From positions 62,001 through 126,000 of the forward strand of contig NZ_JAKJXE010000011.1 in the NCBI RefSeq assembly GCF_021728295.1: 64,000 bases of DNA. The letters are read 5' to 3'. Source of the DNA: Pseudomonas petrae. Its GTDB lineage: Bacteria > Pseudomonadota > Gammaproteobacteria > Pseudomonadales > Pseudomonadaceae. Numbering within the stretch: position 1 is the first letter of the stretch; each line of letters starts with the position of its first letter. The notes beneath the pieces were generated by a model that worked only from the letters and a program-made list of their open reading frames with translations, ran no database searches and had not been told where the DNA came from. Shown here piece after piece: positions 18,295-28,231 of this stretch. The translations under genes and the position numbers were made by a program.

Positions 18295-20712
18295 ATGAAA
18301 CGCAGTCTTTACGTCGTCGCCGCATTGTTGATGCTCATCGGGGGCGCGGGCGCCTGGTACATCCACGGCAAGCAGCCGGTCCGCGATGGCGAGATGAGCC
18401 TGACGGGGCTGCAGGCCCCGGTTACCGTGCGTTACGACGAGCGCGGCGTGCCGCATATCCGTGCCGATAACCAGGACGATCTGTACCGCGCTCTGGGCTA
18501 TGTCCACGCTCAGGACCGCCTGTTCCAGATGGAAATCCTGCGCAGGCTGGCGCGCGGCGAGCTGGCTGAAGTCCTTGGCCCCAAGCTGGTCAACACCGAC
18601 AAGCTGTTCCGCAGCCTGCGCATACGCGAGCACGCCGATGCCTACGTCGCGCGCCAGGACAAAAACACGCCGGCGTGGAAGGCGCTTCAAGCGTATCTGG
18701 ACGGCATCAATCAATATCAGGCGACCCATCCCAAACCGATCGAGTTCGACGTTCTGGGCATTCGCGAGCGGCCGTTCACGGCGCAAGACACCCTCAGCGT
18801 CGGCGGATATCTGGCGTACAGCTTCGCGGCGGCGTTTCGCACTGAGCCGCTGATGACCTATGTGCGGGATCAACTGGGCCCGGAATACCTGAAAATCTTC
18901 GATCTGGACTGGCAGCCAAAAGGCGCGCTCGGGCAATCTTCCGGGGGCAGTCAAACGTCTGCGCTGACGAGCAACGACTGGAAAGGCCTCAATGACCTGG
19001 CGCTGCTCAGCCAGCAGGCGCTTGAGAAAGCCGGCCTGCCGCAGTTCGAGGGCAGCAATGCCTGGGCGGTGTCCGGCAGCCGCACCCAGAGTGGCAAACC
19101 GCTGCTGGCGGGTGATCCGCACATTCGTTTCTCGGTGCCGGCGGTCTGGTACGAAGCCCAGCTGACCGCGCCGGGTTTTGAGCTGTACGGGCATTTTCAG
19201 GCCCTCAACCCCTTCGCGTTGCTCGGCCATAATCTCGACTTTGGCTGGAGCCTGACCATGTTCCAGAACGATGATCTGGACCTGATCGCTGAAAAGACCA
19301 ACCCCGATAATCCCAATCAAGTCTGGTACCACGGCGCCTGGGTGGACATGACGTCCCGCACCGAGCAAATCGAGGTCAAGGGTGAATCCCCCGTCATGCT
19401 CACCCTGCGGCAGTCACCCCATGGCCCGATCGTCAACGACGCGCTGGGTGGTAATGGGGCGCAACAGCCGAGCGATACGCCAATTGCGATGTGGTGGTCG
19501 TTCCTTGAGTCGGACAACCCGATCCTGCAGGGCTTTTACGAAGCCAACCGCGCTGACACGCTGGAGAAGATGCGTAGCGCCGCCGAGAAGATTCAGTCGC
19601 CGGGCCTGAACGTTGTCTACGCCAACGCCAGGGGCGATATCGGCTGGTGGGCTGCCGCGCAACTGCCGAAGCGGCCTGCGGGGGTCAATCCGACGTTCAT
19701 TCTCGATGGCAGCTCTGAGCAGGCTGACAAGAACGGCTTCTACCCCTTCACTGCTAACCCGCAGGAAGAAAACCCGGCGCGGGGTTATATCGTCTCGGCG
19801 AACTTCCAGCCGGTGTCGCCTACGGGGATGGAGATTCCGGGCTATTACAACCTCGCCGAGCGCGGTCGCCAGTTAAATCGCCAGTTGAGCGACGACAAGG
19901 TGAAATGGAATCTGGAGAACAGCAAGGCGCTGCAGCTTGGCACTCGGACGGATTACGCCGCGCAGATTCTCACGCAGCTGATTCCGGTGCTGCGCCGCGT
20001 GGTGAATGAGCCGGAGGAGCACGATCTGCTTGAGCGCCTGGCAGCCTGGAACGGTGACTACTCCGTGGATTCGGTGGGGGCGACGCTGTTCAATCAGTTC
20101 CTGTTCGACCTGACCGATCAGGTTTTCCATGACGAGCTGAGCAACGGGCTGTTCACCACGCTGCTGTCGACCCGCCTCATTGACATGGCCCTGCCGCGAC
20201 TGGCGGCAGACGCCGATTCGCCGTGGTGGAACAATCGTAATTCTCGAGAGCCCGAAAGCCGCGACAACACGGTGAAGGTCGCCTGGCATGCAGCGGTCTC
20301 GCACCTCACATCGCTGTACGGGCAGACCCCCGATGAATGGACGTGGGGCAAGGCGCACACGCTGACCCATGAACATCCGTTGGGCAAACAGCCGCCGCTG
20401 GACATGCTGTTCAATGTCGGGCCATTCGCGGCGCCCGGTACCCATGAGGTGCCGAACAACCTGTCAGCGAGCATGGGTCCCGCGCCGTGGCCGGTGACTT
20501 ACGGGCCATCGACGCGCCGCCTCCTTGATTTCGCCGACCCGGCCCATGCGCTGGGGATCAACCCGGTGGGCCAGAGCGGCGTGCTGTTCGACAAGCACTA
20601 CGCCGATCAGGCGCAGCGTTACGTCAACGGCGAGTACGTGCCGGAGCGGTTCACTGAAGGGGATGTGGTGGGGAACAGCAAGGAAGTGTTGAGGCTGGTG
20701 CCGGGGCGTTAA
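18295..20712 (+). CDS. hacB: Penicillin-acylase family N-acyl-homoserine-lactone acylase (HacB-like)
   Basis: An 805-residue Ntn hydrolase of the penicillin acylase family. It has an N-terminal signal/anchor segment, an alpha chain, then Gly-Ser at EGSNAWAV, where self-cleavage would make Ser254 the catalytic N-terminus of the beta chain. The position beside the spu operon matches PA0305 of P. aeruginosa (HacB), which degrades acyl-homoserine lactone quorum signals, and HacB of P. syringae. A periplasmic quorum-quenching role is therefore likely but not proven. I start it at ATG 18295. TTG 18283 is an alternative. The ribosome site is weak. Confidence 0.88.
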   Translation: MKRSLYVVAALLMLIGGAGAWYIHGKQPVRDGEMSLTGLQAPVTVRYDERGVPHIRADNQDDLYRALGYVHAQDRLFQMEILRRLARGELAEVLGPKLVNTDKLFRSLRIREHADAYVARQDKNTPAWKALQAYLDGINQYQATHPKPIEFDVLGIRERPFTAQDTLSVGGYLAYSFAAAFRTEPLMTYVRDQLGPEYLKIFDLDWQPKGALGQSSGGSQTSALTSNDWKGLNDLALLSQQALEKAGLPQFEGSNAWAVSGSRTQSGKPLLAGDPHIRFSVPAVWYEAQLTAPGFELYGHFQALNPFALLGHNLDFGWSLTMFQNDDLDLIAEKTNPDNPNQVWYHGAWVDMTSRTEQIEVKGESPVMLTLRQSPHGPIVNDALGGNGAQQPSDTPIAMWWSFLESDNPILQGFYEANRADTLEKMRSAAEKIQSPGLNVVYANARGDIGWWAAAQLPKRPAGVNPTFILDGSSEQADKNGFYPFTANPQEENPARGYIVSANFQPVSPTGMEIPGYYNLAERGRQLNRQLSDDKVKWNLENSKALQLGTRTDYAAQILTQLIPVLRRVVNEPEEHDLLERLAAWNGDYSVDSVGATLFNQFLFDLTDQVFHDELSNGLFTTLLSTRLIDMALPRLAADADSPWWNNRNSREPESRDNTVKVAWHAAVSHLTSLYGQTPDEWTWGKAHTLTHEHPLGKQPPLDMLFNVGPFAAPGTHEVPNNLSASMGPAPWPVTYGPSTRRLLDFADPAHALGINPVGQSGVLFDKHYADQAQRYVNGEYVPERFTEGDVVGNSKEVLRLVPGR

Positions 20713-20727
20713 CCCCGTCAGAGCTTT

Positions 20728-21226
20728 GGGACTTGGCTGAAGTCCCCACATGTGGGACCTGCCGGAACGCCAACTTGTAGGACCGGCTTTAGCCGGGAAA
20801 GCGCCGGACGTCACACCGCAGAATTTACTGTGCACATGCGGGCCTCTTCCCGGCTGAAGCCGGTCCCACTAACAGCATCGCGTGCATTCAGTGGGACTGG
20901 CTGGAGTCCCAGCTTGTGGAACCTGCCGGAACGCCAACTTGTGGGACCGGCTTTAGCCGGGAAGGCGTCAGGCGTCACACCTCAGAATTTACAGCGCACA
21001 CACCGGCCTCTTCCCGGCTGAAGCCGGTCCCACTAACAGCATCGCGTGCATTCAGTGGGGCTGGCTGGAGTCCCAGCTTGTGGGACCTGCCGGAACGCCA
21101 ACTTGTGGGACCGGCTTTAGCCGGGAAGGCGTCGGACGTTACACCGCAGAATTAACAGCGCGCACACCGGCCTCTTCCCGGCTAAAGCCGGTCCCACTAA
21201 CAGCATCGCGTGCATTCAGTGGGGCC
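20728..21226. repeat. Tandem array: three 164-bp REPIN-containing units
   Basis: Three direct repeats with an exact 164-bp period (matching points at 20752, 20916 and 21080) and the beginning of a fourth copy at 21220. Each unit holds a head-to-head pair of GTGGGACCGGC cores plus a third short TGGCTGGAGTCCCA segment. The copies differ by a few substitutions. It separates hacB from spuH, which converge here. Confidence 0.92.
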
Positions 21227-21248
21227 ATCCCACTGAAACTGCGCTGGA

Positions 21249-22139
21249 TCAAACCGACTCCACTACCTTCGCACGGCGTATGTCCGGCTGTTTCCAGCCG
21301 TCTGCCGCAGCTTCTTCGATGGCTTGCTGGATCGCGCGTTTGCGGTTGTTTTCTGCGCGGCGGCTGAAGAACCAGACCAGGAAGGTCGCAATCGACACCG
21401 CCAGCAGAATCAAGCTGGCAATTGCGTTGATCTCAGGCTTCACGCCCAGGCGCACCGCCGAGAACACTTCCATCGGCAGGGTCGTCGAGCCCGGGCCGGA
21501 GACGAAGCTCGCCAGTACCAGGTCGTCCAGCGACAGCGCGAAGGACATCATCGCCCCCGCTGCCAGAGATGGCGCGATCATCGGGATAGTGATCAGGAAG
21601 AACACCTTCCACGGCCGCGCACCCAGGTCCATTGCCGCTTCTTCGATGGACATGTCCAGCTCACGCAGGCGCGCCGACACCACCACCGCCACATACGCCG
21701 AACAGAAAGTCGTGTGAGCGATCCAGATGGTGACGATGCCACGCTCCTCGGGCCAGCCGAGCAACTGCGCCATCGCCACGAACAGCAGCAACAGCGACAG
21801 CCCGGTGATCACTTCAGGCATCACCAGTGGCGCGGTGACCAGACCGCCGAAGAACGTCTTGCCCTTGAAGCGGGTGATCCGCGTCAGCACGAAGGCCGCC
21901 ATGGTGCCCAGCGCCACCGCCGCAATCGAGGTGTACAGCGCGATTTCCAGCGAGCGCATGACCGCGCTCATCAGTTGGGTGTTGTCGAGCAGCCCAACGT
22001 ACCACTTCACCGACCAGCCACCCCAGACCGTTACCAGTTTGGAGGCGTTGAACGAGTAGATCACCAGAATGACCATGGGCGCGTAAATGAAGATCAGGCC
22101 CAGTACCAACATCAGGTTCGAGAATCGGAAGCCTCTCAT
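21249..22139 (-). CDS. spuH: Polyamine ABC transporter permease
   Basis: Second inner-membrane permease (PotI type) of the putrescine/spermidine ABC importer. The 296 residues hold six hydrophobic segments and the binding-protein-dependent permease loop [21 protein letters not shown]. It is the last gene of the spuBCDEFGH transcript. Its ATG overlaps the spuG stop in an ATGA tetranucleotide, so the two permeases are translationally coupled. The tandem REPIN array begins just past its stop and could protect the 3' end of the long mRNA. Confidence 0.94.
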   Translation of the reverse strand: MRGFRFSNLMLVLGLIFIYAPMVILVIYSFNASKLVTVWGGWSVKWYVGLLDNTQLMSAVMRSLEIALYTSIAAVALGTMAAFVLTRITRFKGKTFFGGLVTAPLVMPEVITGLSLLLLFVAMAQLLGWPEERGIVTIWIAHTTFCSAYVAVVVSARLRELDMSIEEAAMDLGARPWKVFFLITIPMIAPSLAAGAMMSFALSLDDLVLASFVSGPGSTTLPMEVFSAVRLGVKPEINAIASLILLAVSIATFLVWFFSRRAENNRKRAIQQAIEEAAADGWKQPDIRRAKVVESV

Positions 22140-23056
22140 GCCCTGCCCTCCAGCTCTTTGGCCTGACTGCGGTTGAACAGAATGATGGGCACGATGAGGA
22201 TCAGCAGCATCACCACCGCCAGCGACGACGCTACCGGCCAGTCACGGTTGTTGAAGAATTCCTGCCACAGCACTTTACCGATCATCAGCGTCTCGGGGCC
22301 GCCCAGCAATTCGGGGATGACGAACTCGCCCACCACCGGAATGAACACCAGCATGCAGCCGGCGATGATGCCGTTCTTGGACAGCGGCACGGTGATTTTC
22401 CAGAAGCTGTTGAAGGTGCTTGAGCCCAGGTCCGACGCGGCTTCCAGCAGGCTTTGATCGTGCTTCACCAGATTCGCGTACAGCGGCAGGATCATGAACG
22501 GCAGATACGAATAGACCACCCCGATGTACACCGCGAGGTTGGTATTGAGTATCTGCAACGGCTCGCTGATCACGCCCAGCCACATCAGGAAAGCATTGAG
22601 CAGACCGTTGTTGCTGAGGATGCCCATCCACGCATAAACGCGGATCAGGATCGCGGTCCATGTCGGCATCATGATCAGCAGCAACAGCACCGTCTGCATC
22701 TCTTTGCGGGCGATGGAGATGCCATAAGCCATCGGATAGCCGATCAACAGGCACAGCACGGTGCTGATGAACGCCATCTTCAACGAACCCAGATACGCCG
22801 AGATGTACAGGTCGTCACTGGTCAGCAGCGCGTAGTTGGCGAAGTTGAGCACGATGTCGAGCTTCTGCTCAACGAAGGTGAATATCTCGGTGTACGGCGG
22901 GATCGCTACGTCCGCTTCAGCGAAGCTGATCTTGATAACAATCAGAAACGGCAGCGCAAAAAACAGGAACAGCCACAGGAACGGCACGCCGATAACAGCT
23001 TGGCGGCCGGTGGGTTTTATTCGATTGAAAGCCCGTTTTATTTTTCGGATTTTCAT
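22136..23056 (-). CDS. spuG: Polyamine ABC transporter permease
   Basis: First permease (PotH type) of the polyamine importer, with 306 residues and six predicted membrane segments. The coupling loop to the ATPase reads EAASDLGSSTFNSFWKITVP. ATG 23056 overlaps the spuF stop (ATGA), so it is translationally coupled upstream and again downstream to spuH. The frame extends 11 codons further up inside spuF, but the basic MKIRKIKRAF start is typical of PotH. Confidence 0.94.
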   Translation of the reverse strand: MKIRKIKRAFNRIKPTGRQAVIGVPFLWLFLFFALPFLIVIKISFAEADVAIPPYTEIFTFVEQKLDIVLNFANYALLTSDDLYISAYLGSLKMAFISTVLCLLIGYPMAYGISIARKEMQTVLLLLIMMPTWTAILIRVYAWMGILSNNGLLNAFLMWLGVISEPLQILNTNLAVYIGVVYSYLPFMILPLYANLVKHDQSLLEAASDLGSSTFNSFWKITVPLSKNGIIAGCMLVFIPVVGEFVIPELLGGPETLMIGKVLWQEFFNNRDWPVASSLAVVMLLILIVPIILFNRSQAKELEGRA

Positions 23057-24195
23057 GAGCGCAGCACCACGCCGCTGTCGTCTTCCCACCAGACGAAGAC
23101 TTCGTCGTCCCAGGTCGGACGCGTGCCCTGGCGCTCGGCGTTGGCGACAAACGACTGCACCAGCTTGCCCGACGGCAGCTTCACGTAGAACACCGAGTGA
23201 CCGCCCAGATAGGCGATGTCGTGGACCTTGCCGCGAGACCAGTTGTGCTCGAACGACGGCTGCTCGGTGGTCACCAGCAGTTTTTCAGGACGCAACGCGT
23301 AGGTAATGCGCTTGTCTTCCACCGACGTGGTGACGCCGTGGCCGACATAGATCTTGCGTTCGAGCTCAGGACTGCTGATCAGCGCGTGACCTTCCATGTC
23401 TTCGATGACTTCGCCGTCGAACAGGTTGACGTTGCCGATGAACTCGCACACCAGGCGGCTGGTGGGCGTTTCGTAGATATCGATCGGGCTGCCGATCTGC
23501 GCGATCCAGCCCAGGTGCATGATCGCGATGCGCTCGGCCATGGTCATGGCTTCTTCCTGGTCGTGGGTCACCATCACGCAGGTCACGCCAACGCGCTCGA
23601 TGATCTCCACCAGCTCCAGTTGCATCTGCGAACGCAGTTTTTTGTCCAGTGCGCCCATGGGTTCGTCGAGCAGCAGCAACTTCGGCTTCTTCGCCAGCGA
23701 ACGCGCCAGTGCCACACGCTGGCGTTGTCCGCCCGACAACTGATGGGGCTTGCGCTTGGCGTACTGGGTCATCTGCACCAGCTTGAGCATCTCGGCCACG
23801 CGGGCTTCGACTTCGGCCTTGGGCAGCTTGTCCTGCTTGAGGCCAAAGGCAATGTTGTCCGCCACGGTCATGTGCGGGAACAATGCGTAGGACTGGAACA
23901 TCATGTTGATGGGACGTTCGTACGGCGGCATGTCAGTGATGTCGACGCCGTCGAGGTAAATGCGCCCTTCGGTCGGGCGTTCGAAGCCGGCGAGCATGCG
24001 CAGCAGGGTGGATTTCCCCGAGCCGGAGCCGCCAAGCAGGGCGAAGATTTCTCCCTTGTTGATCTGCAGAGACACGTCGTCCACAGCAATCGTCTCATCG
24101 AACTTTTTCGTGACCCGATCGATTTTGACCAGCACCTGTTTCGGTTGCTGACCACCCTCAAGGGATTTCTTGTAGGCGCCGGAGGCAACTGCCAT
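23053..24195 (-). CDS. spuF: Polyamine ABC transporter ATP-binding protein
   Basis: ATPase (PotG type) that powers polyamine import. The 380 residues contain Walker A GGSGSGKST, the ABC signature LSGGQRQRVALARSLA, Walker B LLLDEPMGALD, the H-loop MVTHDQEEA, and a C-terminal TOBE-type domain (about 300-380) normal for PotG/PotA. ATG 24195 has a GGGAG site. A longer reading from 24246 would run through the intercistronic hairpin and is rejected. It is followed by the two permease genes with stop/start overlaps. Confidence 0.95.
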   Translation of the reverse strand: MAVASGAYKKSLEGGQQPKQVLVKIDRVTKKFDETIAVDDVSLQINKGEIFALLGGSGSGKSTLLRMLAGFERPTEGRIYLDGVDITDMPPYERPINMMFQSYALFPHMTVADNIAFGLKQDKLPKAEVEARVAEMLKLVQMTQYAKRKPHQLSGGQRQRVALARSLAKKPKLLLLDEPMGALDKKLRSQMQLELVEIIERVGVTCVMVTHDQEEAMTMAERIAIMHLGWIAQIGSPIDIYETPTSRLVCEFIGNVNLFDGEVIEDMEGHALISSPELERKIYVGHGVTTSVEDKRITYALRPEKLLVTTEQPSFEHNWSRGKVHDIAYLGGHSVFYVKLPSGKLVQSFVANAERQGTRPTWDDEVFVWWEDDSGVVLRS

Positions 24196-24217
24196 GGGTG
24201 AAACTCCCAACTGTTTT

Positions 24218-24244
24218 TGCGCCCGGCCAATGCGGCCGGGCGCC
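24218..24244 (-). other. Intercistronic hairpin between spuE and spuF
   Basis: An inverted repeat (GCGCCCGGCC, GCATT region, GGCCGGGCGC) lies in the 56-base gap between the spuE stop and spuF start. On the transcribed strand it is followed by CAAAAACAG rather than a T run, so it is not a normal terminator. It may protect the upstream binding-protein mRNA from 3' exonucleases, giving more SpuD/SpuE than transporter subunits. Confidence 0.7.
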
Positions 24245-24251
24245 AAGGTCT

Positions 24252-25361
<1,110 letters not shown>

Positions 25362-25492
25362 TTAGTAGGTGGGCCTGTTGCCCGTACCGATGACAGTAAC
25401 GACTGCCTGTGACCCATCCGGCGCGCAACTTACCTTCGATAAACCCTTCTCGCAAAAAAACTTTTTGTGAATGCCATCACGAAGCGTGAACG

Positions 25493-25580
25493 GTAGGAGC
25501 GCGCCTGCCCGCGATGACTTGGGCACATACGACATTGATGTCGGCCGAGACACCGTAATCGCGGGCAAGCGCGCTCCTAC
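25493..25580. repeat. REPIN inside the spu operon, GCGCGCTTGCCCGCG type
   Basis: Head-to-head pair (left core has GCGCGCCTGCCCGCG) in the 270-base gap between spuD and spuE, inside one likely transcript, where its RNA form would be a large hairpin. Confidence 0.87.
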
Positions 25581-25616
25581 GGGGTGCGTCGTACAGGACG
25601 ACGCACCCGGTCAGGC

Positions 25617-26714
25617 TTATTTACCCGATTTGATGTTGGTCCAGCTGCGCGTCATCAAACGCTGGGTCGCCGCAGGCAAGTCAGCGATGGCGTACAACTT
25701 GGCCAGAACGTCCGCCGGCGGGTAAACGCCCGGGTCAGACGTGATGTCCTTGTCGACGAACTCGGTTGCCGCCTTGTTGCCGTTCGGGAAGTGAACGGAG
25801 TTGGTGATTTCAGCCATCACTTTCGGTTGCAGGATGAAGTTCATGAACTTGTAGGCGCCTTCGACGTTTTCGGCATCTTTCGGGATGGCGACCATGTCGT
25901 AGAAGCTGCCTGCACCTTCTTTCGGAATGTTGTAGCTGACTTTGACCTTGCCGCCCGCTTCTTCAGCACGCGCCTTGGCCTGGTAGACGTCACCCGAGTA
26001 ACCCACGGCTACGCAGATGTTGCCGTTGGCCAGGTCCGAAATGTACTTGGACGAGTGGAAGTAGGTGATCGAAGGACGAATCTTCTTGAACAGATCCTCG
26101 GCCTTCTGGATGTCTTCCTTCTTCTGGCTGTCGGTCGGCAGGCCCAGGTAATGCAACGCCACCGGCAGCATTTCGGTCGGCGAGTCGAGGAAGCTGATAC
26201 CGCAGCCTTTCAGCTTGGCGGCGTTTTCTGGCTTGAACAGCAGATCCCAAGAATTGACCGGTGCATCTGCGCCCAAGGCGGCTTTGACCTTCTCGGCGTT
26301 GAAGCCGATGCCGATCGAGCCCCACATGTACGGGAACGCGTGCTTGTTGTCCGGGTCGCTGATGGACACGGCTTTCAACAAGGCAGGGTCGAGGTTTTTG
26401 TAATTTGGCAGCTTGGACTTGTCCAGCTCCTGGTAGACGCCGGCCTTGATCTGCTTGGCCAGGAAGTTGTTCGACGGAACGACGACGTCGTAGCCCGACT
26501 TACCGGCCAGCAACTTCGCTTCCAGGGTCTCGTTGCTGTCGAACACGTCGTACACCACTTTGATGCCCGACTCTTTTTCGAAGTCGGCGATGGTGTTCGG
26601 AGCGATGTAGTCGGACCAGTTATAAACGTGGAGGACTTTGTCATCGGCGTGTGCAGCAGCGGCCACTGCGCCCATGAGGGACAAGGCCAGGAGGGTTTTG
26701 CCAAATTTCTTCAT
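25617..26714 (-). CDS. spuD: Polyamine ABC transporter substrate-binding protein (SpuD position)
   Basis: Periplasmic PotF-type binding protein, 365 residues with a signal peptide (about 1-23, cut after AAAAHA), then [15 protein letters not shown] and [20 protein letters not shown]. By order it matches SpuD, the putrescine-preferring protein. ATG 26714 has a GGAG site and yields a proper signal sequence ([15 protein letters not shown]). The longer open frame from 26771 is rejected. It is one of two tandem binding-protein genes feeding the same SpuFGH transporter. Confidence 0.88.
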   Translation of the reverse strand: MKKFGKTLLALSLMGAVAAAAHADDKVLHVYNWSDYIAPNTIADFEKESGIKVVYDVFDSNETLEAKLLAGKSGYDVVVPSNNFLAKQIKAGVYQELDKSKLPNYKNLDPALLKAVSISDPDNKHAFPYMWGSIGIGFNAEKVKAALGADAPVNSWDLLFKPENAAKLKGCGISFLDSPTEMLPVALHYLGLPTDSQKKEDIQKAEDLFKKIRPSITYFHSSKYISDLANGNICVAVGYSGDVYQAKARAEEAGGKVKVSYNIPKEGAGSFYDMVAIPKDAENVEGAYKFMNFILQPKVMAEITNSVHFPNGNKAATEFVDKDITSDPGVYPPADVLAKLYAIADLPAATQRLMTRSWTNIKSGK

Positions 26715-26786
26715 TCGTACGGCTCCAGTGTTTTTATGTAAGCGGCGTCTAGACGGCGGACAGTCTGGCAATTTCCCGGTAAAAAT

Positions 26787-28151
26787 TCAGCCCTGCAATG
26801 ACTCAAGCGTCAGGTCCAGGCACTTGCGCGCCTTTTCGATCAGCTCGTCGATCTCGGCGAAGGTAATCACCAGCGGCGGCGAGATGATCATGGTGTCGCC
26901 CACAGCCCGCATGATCAGGCCATTGTTGAAGCAGAAAGTGCGGCAAATCATGCCTGCGCCTTTGCCGACATAACGCTCCCGAGTGGCCTTGTCTTTCACC
27001 AGTTCGATCGCGCCCAGCATGCCGACGCCCCGCACTTCACCCACCAGCGGGTGATCGCTCAGCTCGCGCAGACGCTTTTGCAAATAGGGTGCCGTTTCGG
27101 ACTTCACCCGTTCGACGATCTTTTCTTCACTCAGAATGCGGATGTTCTCCAGCCCCACTGCCGCCGCCACCGGGTGACCCGAGTAGGTGAAACCGTGGTT
27201 GAAGTCGCCGCCCTCGTTCAACACCTTGACCACTTCATCGTGCACGATGACCCCACCCATGGGGATGTAGCCCGAGGTCAGGCCTTTGGCAATGGTCATC
27301 AGGTCTGGCTTGAGGCCATAGAAATCGCTGCCGAACCATTCCCCGGTGCGGCCAAAGCCACAGATCACTTCATCGGCCACAAAGAGGATGTCGTACTTGG
27401 CGAGGATCTCTTTGATTTTCGGCCAGTAGGTGTCGGGCGGAACGATGACACCGCCGGCGCCCTGAATCGGCTCGGCGATGAACGCGCCGACGTTGTCCAC
27501 GCCCAGTTCGAGAATTTTCTTCTCCAGCTGTTCGGCCGCCCAGACGCCGAATTCGTCGGGCGTCATGTCGCCGCCTTCACCGAACCAGTACGGCTGCGGA
27601 ATGTGCACGATGCCCGGAATCGGCAAGTCGCCCTGTTCGTGCATGTAGGTCATGCCGCCCAGGCTGGCACCTGCGACGGTCGAGCCGTGGTAACCGTTGA
27701 CGCGGCTGATGATGACTTTCTTGCTCGGCTGGCCCTTGATCGCCCAGTAGTGACGCACCAGGCGCAGTACCGTGTCGTTGCCCTCGGAGCCGGACCCGGT
27801 GAAGAACACGTGGTTCATGCCCTCGGGGGCGATGTCGGAAATCGCCTTGGCCAGTTTCAATGCCGGCGGGTGAGCGGTCTGGAAGAACAGGTTGTAATAA
27901 GGCAGCTCACGCATCTGTTTGCTGGCAGCGTCGGCGAGTTCTTCGCGACCGTACCCGATGGCGACACACCAGAGCCCGGCCATGCCGTCGAGGATCTTGT
28001 TGCCTTCGCTGTCCCAAAGATAAACGCCCTTGGCGTTAGTGATAATGCGCGGACCTTTCTCTTTCAGCTGCTTGAAATCGCTGAACGGCGCCAGGTGATG
28101 ATCACTGCTGAGGGCTTGCCATTCGCGGGTTTGCGGGTTGTTGGAACTCAT
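26787..28151 (-). CDS. spuC: Putrescine/polyamine-pyruvate aminotransferase
   Basis: Class III PLP aminotransferase that moves an amino group from putrescine (and cadaverine) to pyruvate, giving 4-aminobutyraldehyde and alanine. The 454 residues show the PLP-site signature FVADEVICGFGRTG (Asp260) and the Schiff-base lysine K289 in LMTIAKGLTSGY. Lies between spuB and spuD in the polyamine operon, 80 bases after spuB, so the imported amine meets two catabolic routes: transamination here and gamma-glutamylation by SpuB/SpuI. Confidence 0.95.
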   Translation of the reverse strand: MSSNNPQTREWQALSSDHHLAPFSDFKQLKEKGPRIITNAKGVYLWDSEGNKILDGMAGLWCVAIGYGREELADAASKQMRELPYYNLFFQTAHPPALKLAKAISDIAPEGMNHVFFTGSGSEGNDTVLRLVRHYWAIKGQPSKKVIISRVNGYHGSTVAGASLGGMTYMHEQGDLPIPGIVHIPQPYWFGEGGDMTPDEFGVWAAEQLEKKILELGVDNVGAFIAEPIQGAGGVIVPPDTYWPKIKEILAKYDILFVADEVICGFGRTGEWFGSDFYGLKPDLMTIAKGLTSGYIPMGGVIVHDEVVKVLNEGGDFNHGFTYSGHPVAAAVGLENIRILSEEKIVERVKSETAPYLQKRLRELSDHPLVGEVRGVGMLGAIELVKDKATRERYVGKGAGMICRTFCFNNGLIMRAVGDTMIISPPLVITFAEIDELIEKARKCLDLTLESLQG

Positions 28152-28231
28152 GAATCACTCCATTGTGGTATCGCGTGTGGGGCGCCGTCATCCGCTCGGG
28201 ATTCACTCGGATCTGGCGACGCCCCGTGACG

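Noticed and set aside
20752-21155. Similar short open frames repeated at 164-bp spacing
   Set aside because: They are readings of the REPIN array (M.PAGTPTC.TGFSRE) and not genes.
24218-24244. Hairpin as a Rho-independent terminator of spuE
   Set aside because: On the transcribed strand it is followed by an A run, not T, and spuF must be transcribed past it.
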